Positions 12,401 through 24,900 of a DNA stretch of 64,000 nucleotides are shown piece by piece. A program made the translations under genes and the position numbers. The stretch is from Panagrolaimus kolymaensis (taxonomy: Eukaryota > Nematoda > Chromadorea > Rhabditida > Panagrolaimidae). The notes under the pieces are model-generated. The model searched no databases. It was given only the letters and a program-made list of their open reading frames with translations, and was not told where the DNA came from. Location: positions 124,001 to 188,000 of the forward strand of contig JAJQJQ010000017.1 of assembly GCA_028622995.1 (NCBI GenBank), read 5' to 3'. Each line of letters opens with the position of its first letter. The stretch's first letter is position 1.

Positions 12401-12912
12401 CTTGATAATGATGTTGTTAAAGGAGTTGACAAAATAGACGGAACACCAGCTGGGAGAATCTTTGTTGGAAATGATTCTACTCTTTTTGGAGCTATTGCTA
12501 AATCACTCCTCTTTGGTTGAAGCTTTGGTTGTTGTTTTGTGACTGTAGTACCTGGTTTGGAAATTATAGGTGGTGTTGATGTTGTTAATACTATGGTTCC
12601 CGTAGTGCTTCCAGGTTCTCGAATAAGCGATCCAACCACGTCCAATTCAGTGCCATCGCTTGCGCGGCTTTTAAACATACATGGAACGAGTTCAAGATTC
12701 ATACTCGCAGGTGGAGGACGTGAAGCGATGGCCGCCGGTAATTTTGGCGGCACAGCGTTTGTTGAAGCATTCGGAATATTTACAGTGGATAAATTTGATG
12801 CACTAACTGCAGAATTTGGCTGCAACAACGACGGCGACGATGCTGACGACGACGAAGTTTGCAGTGATGAGACTTTGGTGATATTAGAATTAATTTGCGC
12901 TAAGTTAGTCAA
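6443..12912 (-). CDS. lin-59: LIN-59/ASH1-type histone H3K36 methyltransferase (AWS-SET-PHD-BAH)
   Basis: Exons are 12912-11506, 11455-10820, 10000-8821, 8755-6687, 6638-6558 and 6502-6443, all phase-consistent, giving about 1,810 aa. The first ~680 residues are disordered, rich in Ser/Pro/Gln/Asn/His. Residues ~682-1075 are basic and hold an AT-hook-like KGRPPKSRKK. A Cys-rich AWS (CECGETNPC...) comes near 1090. The SET domain (~1130-1260) has RFMNHSCEPNC and ELTYDY, and the post-SET is CLCESRKCKG. The PHD finger (~1485-1530) reads CVCGIMDEGGEMYQCDQC...WLHRDC, and a BAH domain spans ~1550-1730. ASH1 enzymes methylate H3K36 and maintain active Hox and developmental genes. No bromodomain is visible between SET and PHD, unlike vertebrate ASH1L. 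The start is the first ATG of the long open exon; further 5' exons are possible. Confidence 0.9.
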
Positions 12913-15900
12913 CTTGGCAAATTTGAGCTGATCAAATGATCAGAAAAATATCCCTTTTAAAGTAATTATCTTGATAAATTAGCGGAAGAATTATGATGGT
13001 TGAAAAAACTTTAAATATTATGGAACAGGAAAAAATGAGAATATCAAGTCTTTTAAATAAAAAATACGATAATGTCTGATGATTAAATTTTGGCAATAAG
13101 GTGTAGCTGAAAGAGGAAGGAATAATTTTAAAAAATTGAAAGCAAATTTTAAAAAGAATTGTTACGCGCCAAATACGCTTGGAATTTACGCGAAAGAACA
13201 CATAATCGATAAAGCAAAAGAAAAAAAGTATCAAATATAAGAATTATTATTATTATTAAAAAAGGAGGAAATATTCTTATAAAATACAAGTAAAAAAGAA
13301 CTTTCAAGAAGAACGGAAGTAATGTAAGTTATAATTTTTTCCTTTTTCGTTTTTTTTTTGAAGCTAAAAAGAGACTATAACTATAATAAGTGTTATTAAA
13401 CGCACACACCTGCAGCATCAACAGCAACAGCATCTGATAAAATAAACGTGAAGACGAAGTAAAAAATGGAAAAGAAAGGCAGAAAAAAAACACGCGCAGA
13501 AACTTGAAGAAATCAAAGTAAAAGAAAAAAGAACTAACAAAGAACATTTTTTGTTTGTATGAAGAAGAAAAATAATGCGGTGTTAGTATACACACACATT
13601 TATGTATGTATTAAATAAGCATTTCAATACTTAATATACTTTTATAAATCGAAAATAAAAAGCTACAAAGTCGGTTTTTAAAATTTTAATTTTAAAAAAA
13701 AATAAATTGTTTGTTTTTAAATTAAAAATAATTAATTTAATAAAACAAAACAAGAAATAAACAAATGTATGTATACATTTATAAAAAAGTGTCAAACAAT
13801 CAATAATACTAAATCAAAACCAAATCAGAAAAAAGAAATCATCAAACAATTTAACGTTTTTTTGACTGATTAGAAAAATAAAGGAAGGAGTATCAATATC
13901 ATTATGAAAAAAAGGAGAAACAAATGTTCTTTTTTTTCTTATTTCTTTTTTTCGTTTAAATTGCGTGAAATGAACAAGCGTATTTGTTATAAAAATATGA
14001 AAGAAAAAAGTGATGGGGCAACAAATCAATCGTCGCGTTAATAAGAAAGAAAGAAAGGAAGAAGAAGATAGATCAAGTGACAAAGAGGCAAATCGGGTTT
14101 TAATAAAAAGCATAAAACATGAAACCCACTTTTTATTTTCAAAATTCTCTAACCTTTTTTTCTGCAAAAAGTAAATGCGTAAAAATTATTTTTTAAAATT
14201 CACTTAATCTTTCAAGAATCTAACCAAAACACTTTGGTAAATATCATATTAATTTGTTTTAAGATGTAATTACCCTTCTCTGTTCTCTCTCAACATCGTA
14301 TAAAAAGAGCAAAAGTAAGCAAAGAGAAAAAGCTCTTATTTTTTTTAAATGCAAAACACGCTTTTCGAGCATTGCCCGCGCGCGATCATCATCATCTCAT
14401 ACAAAAAAAGAGGTATACCAAACACAAAAAAAGAAGAGAGATAGGATGAATGAATTGAATGAGATGTGATGATGATGATTGTCCGTCAGTCAGTCATCAA
14501 TAAGAAAATTGCTGCTCGCACTTCTTCCATCTTGTCGAAACAAATAGATCGATTAGCTTTTTACCAGTCAACTTAGTCAGTCAGTGAGTCGTCGTTGTCG
14601 TCGTCGTCATTTATGTCCAGGCATATATATACATATAGTGGTGGGTCCTTCAGTTTCTTCTTCTTATTTGCGCATAAAAAGAATAAAATAATACACACAA
14701 TTTGGTAGTATTTTTTAGGAAAGAAATAAAAAAATGTTCATCCGTTTTTCATCCCCCATCTTTCTTTTTTCTTTGTGGTGGTGTGCTGCTTTTTTTGGGT
14801 GGTTGGTAGCAAGTAAGTTATTGCTGCAGCCGCCGTTCTATTCTTTCTCTTCTTCTTTTTTTTCGGACAAACATTAAAGGAGAGAAAAGAGTATCCTGCA
14901 TTTTTTTTATTCTTGCGCGTATTTTTATAACATTGATGAAATAAAAATAATGATGGAAAGACAAACGTTAAAAAGCAGAAAGAAAAGAAAAAAACGGGCG
15001 CGAGGCGCATCATCACTAAAAATGAGCGGTTTTTAGGCTTTGCGCGTTCACGATAGACCAGCAACAACAACATAAAAGATTGTTGCCTGCAGATATTCAT
15101 TCGATTCGATTGACGATGACGCCGACAACGACAACGATAGAGAAGAAGAACAAAAAAAGGAGTTAGCGCGAAAATAGAAAAGAAATTGTAAAAATTGGTT
15201 AAAAAAAGTGATGGAGTTTTTTTGTTGTGGGTGATGCCTTTTTGCCTCTCTTCTCCGTTTCCTTCCTTCTATTTTATTTTTCTAATGTTTCTTGTTCTCT
15301 TTTTTTTTCCTTCAACAATGCAATATTAAAATCAAAAAAAGAAAAGAAAAAGACCTTAAAAAGTTCGAGAAGCAAAAGAACATTGAACGAACTCCAAAAA
15401 ATCAATCAATTACGAAACAAAAAATTGAGAGGAAAAAACAGTTAAGGAATGTAAATGTTTCCTAATTCGGTTTTCATGTGTCTCGAAAATGAAAACGATT
15501 TAACTAATATTCACAACAAGACAATCCAATAAAATTCCTATTTTATAACTTTTAACCAATATATAATTCAGCATTTTTATAATTTTTTAGAGCCAAAATA
15601 CATAGCTTTTTTTCACATTTGAAGAATAAACTTATTGTCATGTTTTGATATGAGCTCTCGAAAAAACAAAAAATGAAGAACAAAGACGAGAATGAAGCAC
15701 AACAGCCCTTCCATTTTTTAAAATGCTTATAAAAAAAACATACAAGCTTATTAAAAAAAGCAAAAGGGCGAACAAGATGCTTTTTAACTTTTTTTTACTA
15801 ACCACATCGCATCGATCATCATCCAATCCATCCAATCTACCCTATTTCTATCTATATTTCTCTTTGCTCTCATCTATTGCATCTCATTGCTTGCTTGCTA

Positions 15901-18900
15901 ACTTGCTTGCTTTACATCCACAAACACCACACCTAAAGCAAAAATCAAAAAATTGCAAAAAAAAGAATGGTTGATTCGACACCGAAAATTGTGAAAAAAA
16001 AAAGCTTTTTTGCTGCCATCGCTGCCGCCGCCAATCAACGGTGAAAACTTGCTGCTGCTGCTTCTTGTGGGTCGTTTTCATCATCAAAAAATGAAGTTAA
16101 TTTTTTATTTATTTTTATTTTTCGTGGAAAAAAGTGAGATTTGTTAGTGATCCACTTGCAACAAACAACTAACTAACTACCAATCCTTATCGCAACTTTT
16201 TTTAAATTTAATTTTGAGTTGAATTAAAAACAAAAAAGTGTAGAAAACTAACCGATTTACATAATTTTAAAGAAAGATGCTGGTGGTTTGCGCTTTTTTA
16301 CTTTAAAAGCAAAAAGTAAACAAAAAAAAATTAACAAAAATACAACAGTATCCATAAACAAAGACACAATTTAAATTATTTTAAAAAAATGTAGGAAAAA
16401 ACATCCCAGAAGATAAATACAAAAGGTTCAAGAATCGTGGTTTTTAGAATTTTGCTTTTTTTTTTAGTTCAAAAAGCTTTAGACAAATTAGCAATAAACA
16501 CGTATGGCATTAAATAAAACTACAAAAAAAGATGTGCCAAAAGCACAAATTTAACTATAAAAATCCAAAATCCATAAAATATTGTTCCTTCATGACATGA
16601 CCTTTTTAAATACAGATTATAGTCATTCGTCAAAGCGAAAGTAAATACTTTTCTTCTGAGACAACAAAGCAAAAATTGTAAGCGAGAAATAATAATACAC
16701 TATTCTATTATTAACTACTCTCTTCATTAACTTACATTAAAATAAAAAACGAAAAAGATCTTTTTTTTTGTTCAGCACTTTTGAAAGTTTTTAAAACAAT
16801 GAATCAAGAAAAAAGAAGAAGGAAAAAATGACTGCTTTTCGTTTTTAATTTTATTTTTTGGAAGGCACCGAAAGATGTTGTTTGGAAATGAAACAAAAAT
16901 AATAATACATAAAACAGGACCCAAAATCATTTTTATGGACAATTAATAAGCAGAAAAATTTATCGATTTAAGCAATAACAAAAAAACATAAAGAAAGAGA
17001 GAGAAAAATGGTCGACAGATGTTTTCGATTATTTGAAAAGTCTCTCTCTTTCTTTCTTCTACGAACAATGTAAGAAAAAATAAAAGATTTTTGGAAAAAA
17101 TCAAAACAAAATGAAGAAAGGTATCAACTATAAACTTGTTTGTTTTTTTATTGAAAACCACTATAAAGAAATTTTTAAAGCTTGGAAAAAAGTTAAAAGG
17201 AAAAAAAGACAACAAAAAAAGGTAAAAATAATAATAATTTGGAGGCGGTTGGCTAATATCAAAGTTTAACATGAGAAAAGCACGATGGTCTATGAAATTT
17301 GGAAAATATTTCAAAACCTAAGACATTCTAGCCTTGATATAAATGGCTAAATAAAAAATATTATGAATTAAGTAAATTAACTGCAAAAAGTTATATTTTT
17401 AAGTTGATTAGAAAAAAAAACATAAGGCTATTTTAATAGACAGACAACAACAGCCACAATAACAATTTTTTTAATGGGTGGTTATTGACTGTTATTTCAA
17501 AACATAAACACCTTTGACCTTTTGAAAACATAAGAAAACACAAAACGAAAATAATATTAAAATAGGGAAAAAATGTGTTAATTTTAGTATCCTTGCGTAA
17601 ACGTATTAGACGCTATAACATTATACTTAAATAATATTTAAATTTTACAATAACAACAAAATTTAATTTTCAAAAGTTTAATCTGGTTTAAAAATAAATC
17701 AGTTTACAAAGAATGATAGAAAAAAATAAAGTATCATAAATAAAACACATATTTTGTTTTAAAGCAAAAAAAACATGGGAATAAGGAAACACTTCATTTT
17801 AAATCACTTATTATACTTTTTAACATTCACTTGAGATGCGGCTTGTGTTTGCTTCTTAAGGGCAATCTATCACAGTAAACAAGAGATCTTACACGCGAGA
17901 AAGCTTGGATCTTTGCCAGCCAGAAAAAGTGCATACTATGTACATATTATATTAGTGCTAAACGAAGACGACCAAAAAAAGAACAAGCTAGTGTGTGAAT
18001 TGACAAAAGCTTCTTCCTTCCCGTTTTTTGTTGTTATGAAAGCAAGAAAAAAAGTGTTATTCTTCATTTTTTAAGATAAAGCAAGAAAAGGAACGAGAAA
18101 AAAATAAAACAACAAGTTTGGAGCAAAGGCAAACCATAATCCATTTCAAATTCAAAAAAATACGCTTGCTTTTTTGCGATGAAAAAAAAAAAGAAAAGAT
18201 AAATTCGGACAATTTTCTTTCATAACAATGTAATTTTTTAATTTCTTTTGGAATACAATTTTAAAACATCCCAACTTTCTTTTAAAAAATCAAAAAATAA
18301 CAGATGCTTTTTAAAAAAGAAATAAAAATAAAGTCAAATGATAATGTTTTTTATTTATTAATTTGGGGAAAGGATGAATAACCTTGAAAAGAGGAGGAAA
18401 ATAATAAAATCAATTTTTTAAAATAAAAAAGAGTAAACGACAGGCTTATCGCAAGATTAACTCGTTTTCCCTTTTTCTTAATATCCCACGGATTTTTTAA
18501 CCCTCATTTCAAAAAGGCAAATCCTATTATTCCCAAAATATAAATAAACATTAAAGAAGAAAAAAGCCGTGAAAGATATCCTTTATGGTTAATGTTTTTT
18601 CGATCCAATTAATCAATATAAAAAAAAGTGCAATTAAGTTTCTTTTTTAAAAAGAAGTTTGACATAAAATAAATCAACCAGCCTCTTGGAAAAGGTGACG
18701 ATAAAAATCTCTTTCTTTTTTTCAGTTAAAAAAACCAAAAAAAAAATCACCGCTTTTTTGAGCAGCAAAAGACCCGCGCTTTTTTATTTTAAAAATTAAA
18801 AAACCATAAATAGCAAGAAAGTTTATAAATTTTTTAAAAACAAACAAATTTCCTTTTCACTTAAAAAATTATATTATCTAATTTAAACACAGAAAGAAGA

Positions 18901-21900
18901 AGAAAATTAAACCGCCTTACATATGATTTTCTGCATTTCGCCTCATTTTTTTTTTGACAACACAAAATCTTGATTAAATTAGTTTCAGTTACTTTAAGAA
19001 AAAATATTTAATAGCTTGTTGTTATTCAAAATGCAATTCGCGGTGTCGAATAAAAATGGCGGAATTGAAATAACTACACTCAAAAACCCTCACTAAAAAA
19101 GGCAATGTTATTTGAATGCGTGTGTGTGTGTGTTTTTGCAAGTAAACAGCACACACGTATGCATTTTTATATCCGCGAAAAAAAGATACCATGCAAAAAA
19201 AAGGAAAGCAAAAAGCATGTCTTATTTTGTTTACTGCTTTGCTGTCTTCCTTATAACTTGCAAAAATGAATTTGTGTTATACGCGACGTTTATATATCTA
19301 TTTTTCCATTTTTCTTTCTTCTTCTCCCCGCTGCCTTCTCCTTGTTATTTTTGTTGCTTGCTTGCTCGCTTGCTTTTTTTTTACTCCTGCATAATTTTTT
19401 TCTTATTTCGGCTGTTGATGGTTAGTTGTTGGTTGTGGTGCGGGTCTATCTTTAAGATATAATAAAAAAAAAGTATGAATGTTCGCAAAAAAGTGTGCAA
19501 CCATTGAAAAAATAAATAAGGAAAAAAGATGGCGACGCGCTTTTTAGGGAAAAGTGATGAACGCTGCTCACTCTCATCTGAAACAAACCTTTCTTTCTTT
19601 CCAACCAAAAAAGACAATGAAAGACGACCGAACCAGCCAGCAAGCGAATGAAGAGAAGCAATAAGCAGGGAGTTTATATATTTTAAAAAATAGGAGTTAA
19701 AAACATTGCAAAAAAAGGCAAAATTGTGAAAGCAATCAAACCCCAACCACAGCAGTCATTCGCTCGCTCAGTCAGTAAGTTGTTGTTGGGTCGTTCGTTG
19801 TTCTTCTTTAAATTTGGGCACGGTGGTGACCAAAAATGGAAGAAGAAAAGAAAAGCCTACGCTCATTTTCATTTGTTGTTGTTATTTCGGTACGCACTCT
19901 CACTCCTCTTCTTTCTTTTTTATGTCCAATACTAAGTCCGTATATGCATGTATTGCGTTTTTATTTTTTATTTTTTGAAGGACATTTGAGAGTCCACCAT
20001 CCAAAAAATGTGCCGCTTTTCTTTCAAATCCAAAATAAAACTATTATATCTCATTTTTTTCTTCGAAATGAAAAAAGAAAGCAAAGTAACATGACTTTCA
20101 AATGTTTTTCTTTCTTCTTCCTCTCTCTATCTAAAAGCAGCACACGTTTCTTTTTTTGATGCGTCGTCGGTTTTTCTTCCAATTGAAAGAGAAAAAAAAA
20201 CCTCAAAAAAGGCATTGTTACAACAATGTTGAAACGGCAATGGTCTTATTTTTTTCTCTTCAAAAATTTAGAAAGAAGTAAAAACATATACGCAACGAAA
20301 AAAAATGATCGGACAAACATAAACCAAAATTCATGAGAATTGAGTTGCGCGCTTACCCGAATAAAATCGAACTGATGAGATGAGATGAGCGTGTGTTGAA
20401 TGACCAGATTACAAACGGCAAAAAAAAAAAAAAAAAGACGACTTCGTGGCTTTGAACCGAATCAAATTCAATGAAAAGGGAAAAATCAACGACAATGAAG
20501 AATGGAAAAAGAGATAGGAAGACTAAAAATGAGACACAATGGGTATTTAAAAAATGCTTGAAAAGTTGAATAAAAAATTTAGCGATAATGGGATAAAACA
20601 CACACGTTGAGGCATTGATTCTTAACGGGTTAAATTAATTTAATGAATCATTTGAAAAAGAGAGGTAATAAATAAGTTTAACAAAAAAATCTAAAATAGC
20701 AATAAAAAAACCAGCTTAATACAGAAATTAGCGACCTTGAAAGAAATCTTAGGCTGCTATAATGTGTCTTCGAAGAAAAAATGGCTGTCATAAAAATGAT
20801 AAATTATTTTTAGCATATTTACTTTCAATATTTAAGCTAATAATAAAATAAATTAATTACTACATAATTAAGTTACTTAAACTTATAAAAAATTTAAACC
20901 CACTTGAGCTTTGAAGTATTTCTCTCTTCTGATGTTTCTCTCACTCGTCTTTAACGATCAAGCTTATTGATGACGCGATTATTATCAGTAATTATGATAA
21001 TTAATTAGTAATTAATTTTTATAATTAATTTCTTTAATTAGTGTATTTAATATGAATTTTTTAAAAAGGAACCGAAGGAGATTGAGTTTAAAAAAGAAGC
21101 TTTAAATATGGGCAGCAGCCATGTCGACGTAAAACTCCGAAAACAAAAAAATGAGTCTCTGTTCACGTTGTTCGCCTTCTTCTTCCTTCTTTTTTTTTGC
21201 ATCCATATTCCCGCTTATTTTTTTTATTGTATGCTTTTCAGAAAGTCATCACATGAAGCACAAAAAAAACATGAAGCTTCCCTTCTTCTTCCTTTTTTTG
21301 TGAGGACCATTGTTTTCACTTTTTATTTCCACGCTTAACTCTTTCTTTCTCCAGTCTCTTACTTTGAAATGAAGCGTTGACGATAGGAAGGACGCTAGTC
21401 GTTCACTCACTCACTTGCTTACTTACTTTGCCATTTCGACTTCTACACACTTTTTTTAGGCGAAAGACTTCTTTTTTTTTGAAAACCATTTTCTCCTTCT
21501 TAAAAAAATGCCATTGCTGCTTGTTTTCTTTTTTTACTTCTCAACTTCTGCCACACTTTTTTTTCTCTTCATCTGAAACAAAAAAAGCAAGCGCATGATG
21601 AAGAATTTGAACTCTCACTTTTTTCTCCTTAAATTTTATGTTAACACACGAAAAAAATAAGGAAAGGGAGAAGAGACTGCCGCTGCTATGTCCAGAGTTT
21701 TGGCACCAGCGTATTTTCCTTATTTGGTTGCTTCTTTATTTTTTTTTTGGTGACTTTCATCTCTCTCAAATTTCACAAACAAATTTTCCGCAAAGAAATT
21801 TTTTGGGGAAATTTTGCTTTTTTGATGAAATCGTTGTTTGTATTGTGGCACTTTTTTTACTTCTTTAAAGAAAAAAGGAAAAAACTAGTAGTTATAGTCT

Positions 21901-24900
21901 TTACATCTTCTTTCAGGATGCTGTCTTCCTTATGTTCTTTCTTTTCTCTCTCCTTTTTTTGCAAGCAAATAAGGCCGCCAACCTCCAAAGTGAGAATAAC
22001 AAAAAAAAATGACACTCAGTTAGGAGTTAGTTTTAGTGAGTGAGTATTAATGATTGAAACAGAATTGGTTTTTTTTCTCCTCAACAAAGAAATTCTAAAA
22101 ACGGAAACAAATTCGGGAAATAAAAATGTCAACAAGCTTCTCTCTTCATTTTTACTGACTTTCAAAGTGGTGAAAGAAAAGAAAGAGGAAATGCCAAAGA
22201 AGGAATAATTGGTTTCAAACGCCTACTTAATGCTTGCTTTATTCTTCTTCTTTCTTTTTTTTTTCAGGACAAAAGAAACAAAAAAGAAGGAAATTGAAGA
22301 GGCTTTTTTAAAAATGAATTAAAAGCTCATAAAAAAAGAGAGAGTGACCCTGAAATGGCCTTCACGCACTTAAAATTACATTCAAACAATTTTTAAACAA
22401 TATTTTTTCAAAGTCATGAAAACGTGAAAATCATTACCTTTTTTTCTAAAGAAAAAGCAATTATTTTTACTTAATATACAGTACATACAGTAAGTAGATA
22501 TGAACCTCAAAGAGAATACTATATGGAATTACAAATTGAACAAACTCTTTAAAGCTAATAACAAAGTTGAATTTAAAAAATATATATCTAACCTCAAAAA
22601 AAAAACTGATTTTTATGTTTTCTTTTCTAAACAAAAAAAATGATACCAGTTTGTTTTACGACAAATAACCAAAGCGACACGCTTGAAAGAGTTTTTTTCG
22701 CGCTTGTTATACATACACATGTACTAACTTTTTTTCCTACTTTTATTATTTCAATTTGGTTTTTATTTTTTGGAAGAAAGAGAGAGATGACTTCAATGTC
22801 GAGTTAAATTATTGACAATAATTCTAACAAATAAAAACACATAAAAAATCAAGTCAACTTTTCACCAACACTAAAAAACCCAACGAAAATTGTCGGGCCT
22901 TAAAACTAAAAAGTTGTTTTTTTTTCACTGATCTACACACTTTCTTTAACAGTAAAGTATGCAATAAATTTTAGCTAACCCCACCCTATCATAATAACCA
23001 TGACGTCCGAAAAATCTTATTTTAAGGAAGAGAAGAAAAAAATGCTACGAACAAAACATATAAATTTATAATTCGTTCATAAGTTTTACTTCTTTCTTTT
23101 TATGAAGAAGAAGATAATTAAAAAATATATATGTATGTAAAAGATAAACAAGTTGAGCAACGAACGACGACAACAGATGGTTTTTTTAAAGGAAACAAGA
23201 AAGCAAGAAAGAAGGAATATGGCAATTTGGAATGCAATAAAATAAAAAATGTGTCTTTTCCTTTCAACAAAAAAAGAATTTTTTATTATTTTATAAATTT
23301 CAAAAGTCATGTGAGAGATATGAATTTTACTTTTTATTCAATTGATACAGATATAAGCTTAAAATAAAAAGTAAAAAATAAAAAATTATATTTATAGAAA
23401 AAAGTGTAAAGTTCTCAAAAAATCCAGGAAAGTTGTGAAAGTGCATTAAAAAATTAAAGAATAAATAATTCCATAAAAAAAACAAATAGGATAAAATAAT
23501 TTAGAAGAGTAATTATGTTATCGGCTCTGGTATCCTGGTCCAATAGAATCATGCGCTTTACCACAATGTTGTAATCGATTTAAGGGATAATTACCAAAGA
23601 CTAATATTTCATTTGACACCTTATTTCCAATATGCGATTGCTTTTTATGTGACCTAGTCTCTTTCCCCGTAACTTTTTTGAAACAATACAAAAGTCGTTT
23701 AAATTAAAAATGGTTTAATTTTTTTTAAACTTGCGAATACAAAGACAAATTTAAAAAAGATGCGCGTTAATCGTTTTTACGGAAGAAAGTTTTTTTGTGT
23801 ATCATGAGAAAAAACAAAACCACGAGGAAAAAGAAAGAAGAAGATTTACGAGTTAAACAAAAAAACTTATAAATGAAAAATAAGATATTCCATTATCATC
23901 GCTCGCTGGTACCCTCCTTCTTTTTTATTTTTAGTTCTCCACTTTGCATTATCCCAAAAATAGTAAAACAACAAAACTTGTGTTGAAAGAAGCAATGAAA
24001 ATGGAAGGGGGAAAAGAAAAACAAGGAGGTAGTTTATTGTTGAAACAAAAATGAATTGTTTGAGGGATGTTTTTATTATCAAAATGATTTCTTTGCTTTT
24101 TGTAGTGGTGGGGTTCATACCAATTTTTTAGTCGATTTTTTAAATTTTCTTTTTAAGGTTTTCTCGAAACCGCGCAAATATCTTTGAAAAAAAAAATGCT
24201 TCAGTGATTCATTATTTATTTTCAAAATGCGCAAGCAACAACCATCGATGATGGTTTTAAAAAACATTAATTTGTGAAACTCTCTTCATTTTGGTGCTGT
24301 TTTTTAGAGATCATTTATTCAAAAAATACATAACAAATTTAAATTGGAAAGAAGTCACTTGTGCTTGAATTTCGCAACCGTATTTAAAACTGCCAAAAAC
24401 AAGTTTTGGTCAAAGTAAATATTGCATTTTATTTAAAGCCATTATATTATTTTGCAAATAATTGCATTACTTCTAAAATAGCAAAACTAAATTTGGCAGT
24501 AATATAAATAAAACTATAGTTATTAAATACAATTTGCAAAATTATTTGTAGCTTTGCACTTAAAAAATTTAAATGAATAAATCGCATTTACACCTTTCCA
24601 AAAAGAAACATTAAATTAAGACATTCTTACTTCCATAATAAAAAAAACTATGTTTTACTCCTAAGTTGCAAGCACTAGAACATATTTCCTTTCTTTGCTA
24701 AAATATACTTCAAATAATCAAAAGCAATACAATTGCCGAATTTTTTTTTAACCTTTACTATCTTTTTTATGATTGTTTGAAAGAAAGAGAAAGAGTAAAC
24801 ATGGATTGATTTAAATTTATTAGTCATTGACACTGCATGAGTCATTTCTCTATAAAAAAAATCAAAGATCAAAAATTTTGGTTTTAAATGTTAATCAAAA

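Noticed and set aside
11895..12931. Three long + strand open frames
   Set aside because: Antisense to the Ser/Pro/Gln-rich first exon of lin-59; compositional shadows.
17820..17960. Higher-complexity patch in the desert that might be a 5' exon
   Set aside because: Frames in both strands are short and stop-rich, and no matching donor/acceptor pair to a coding exon was found.
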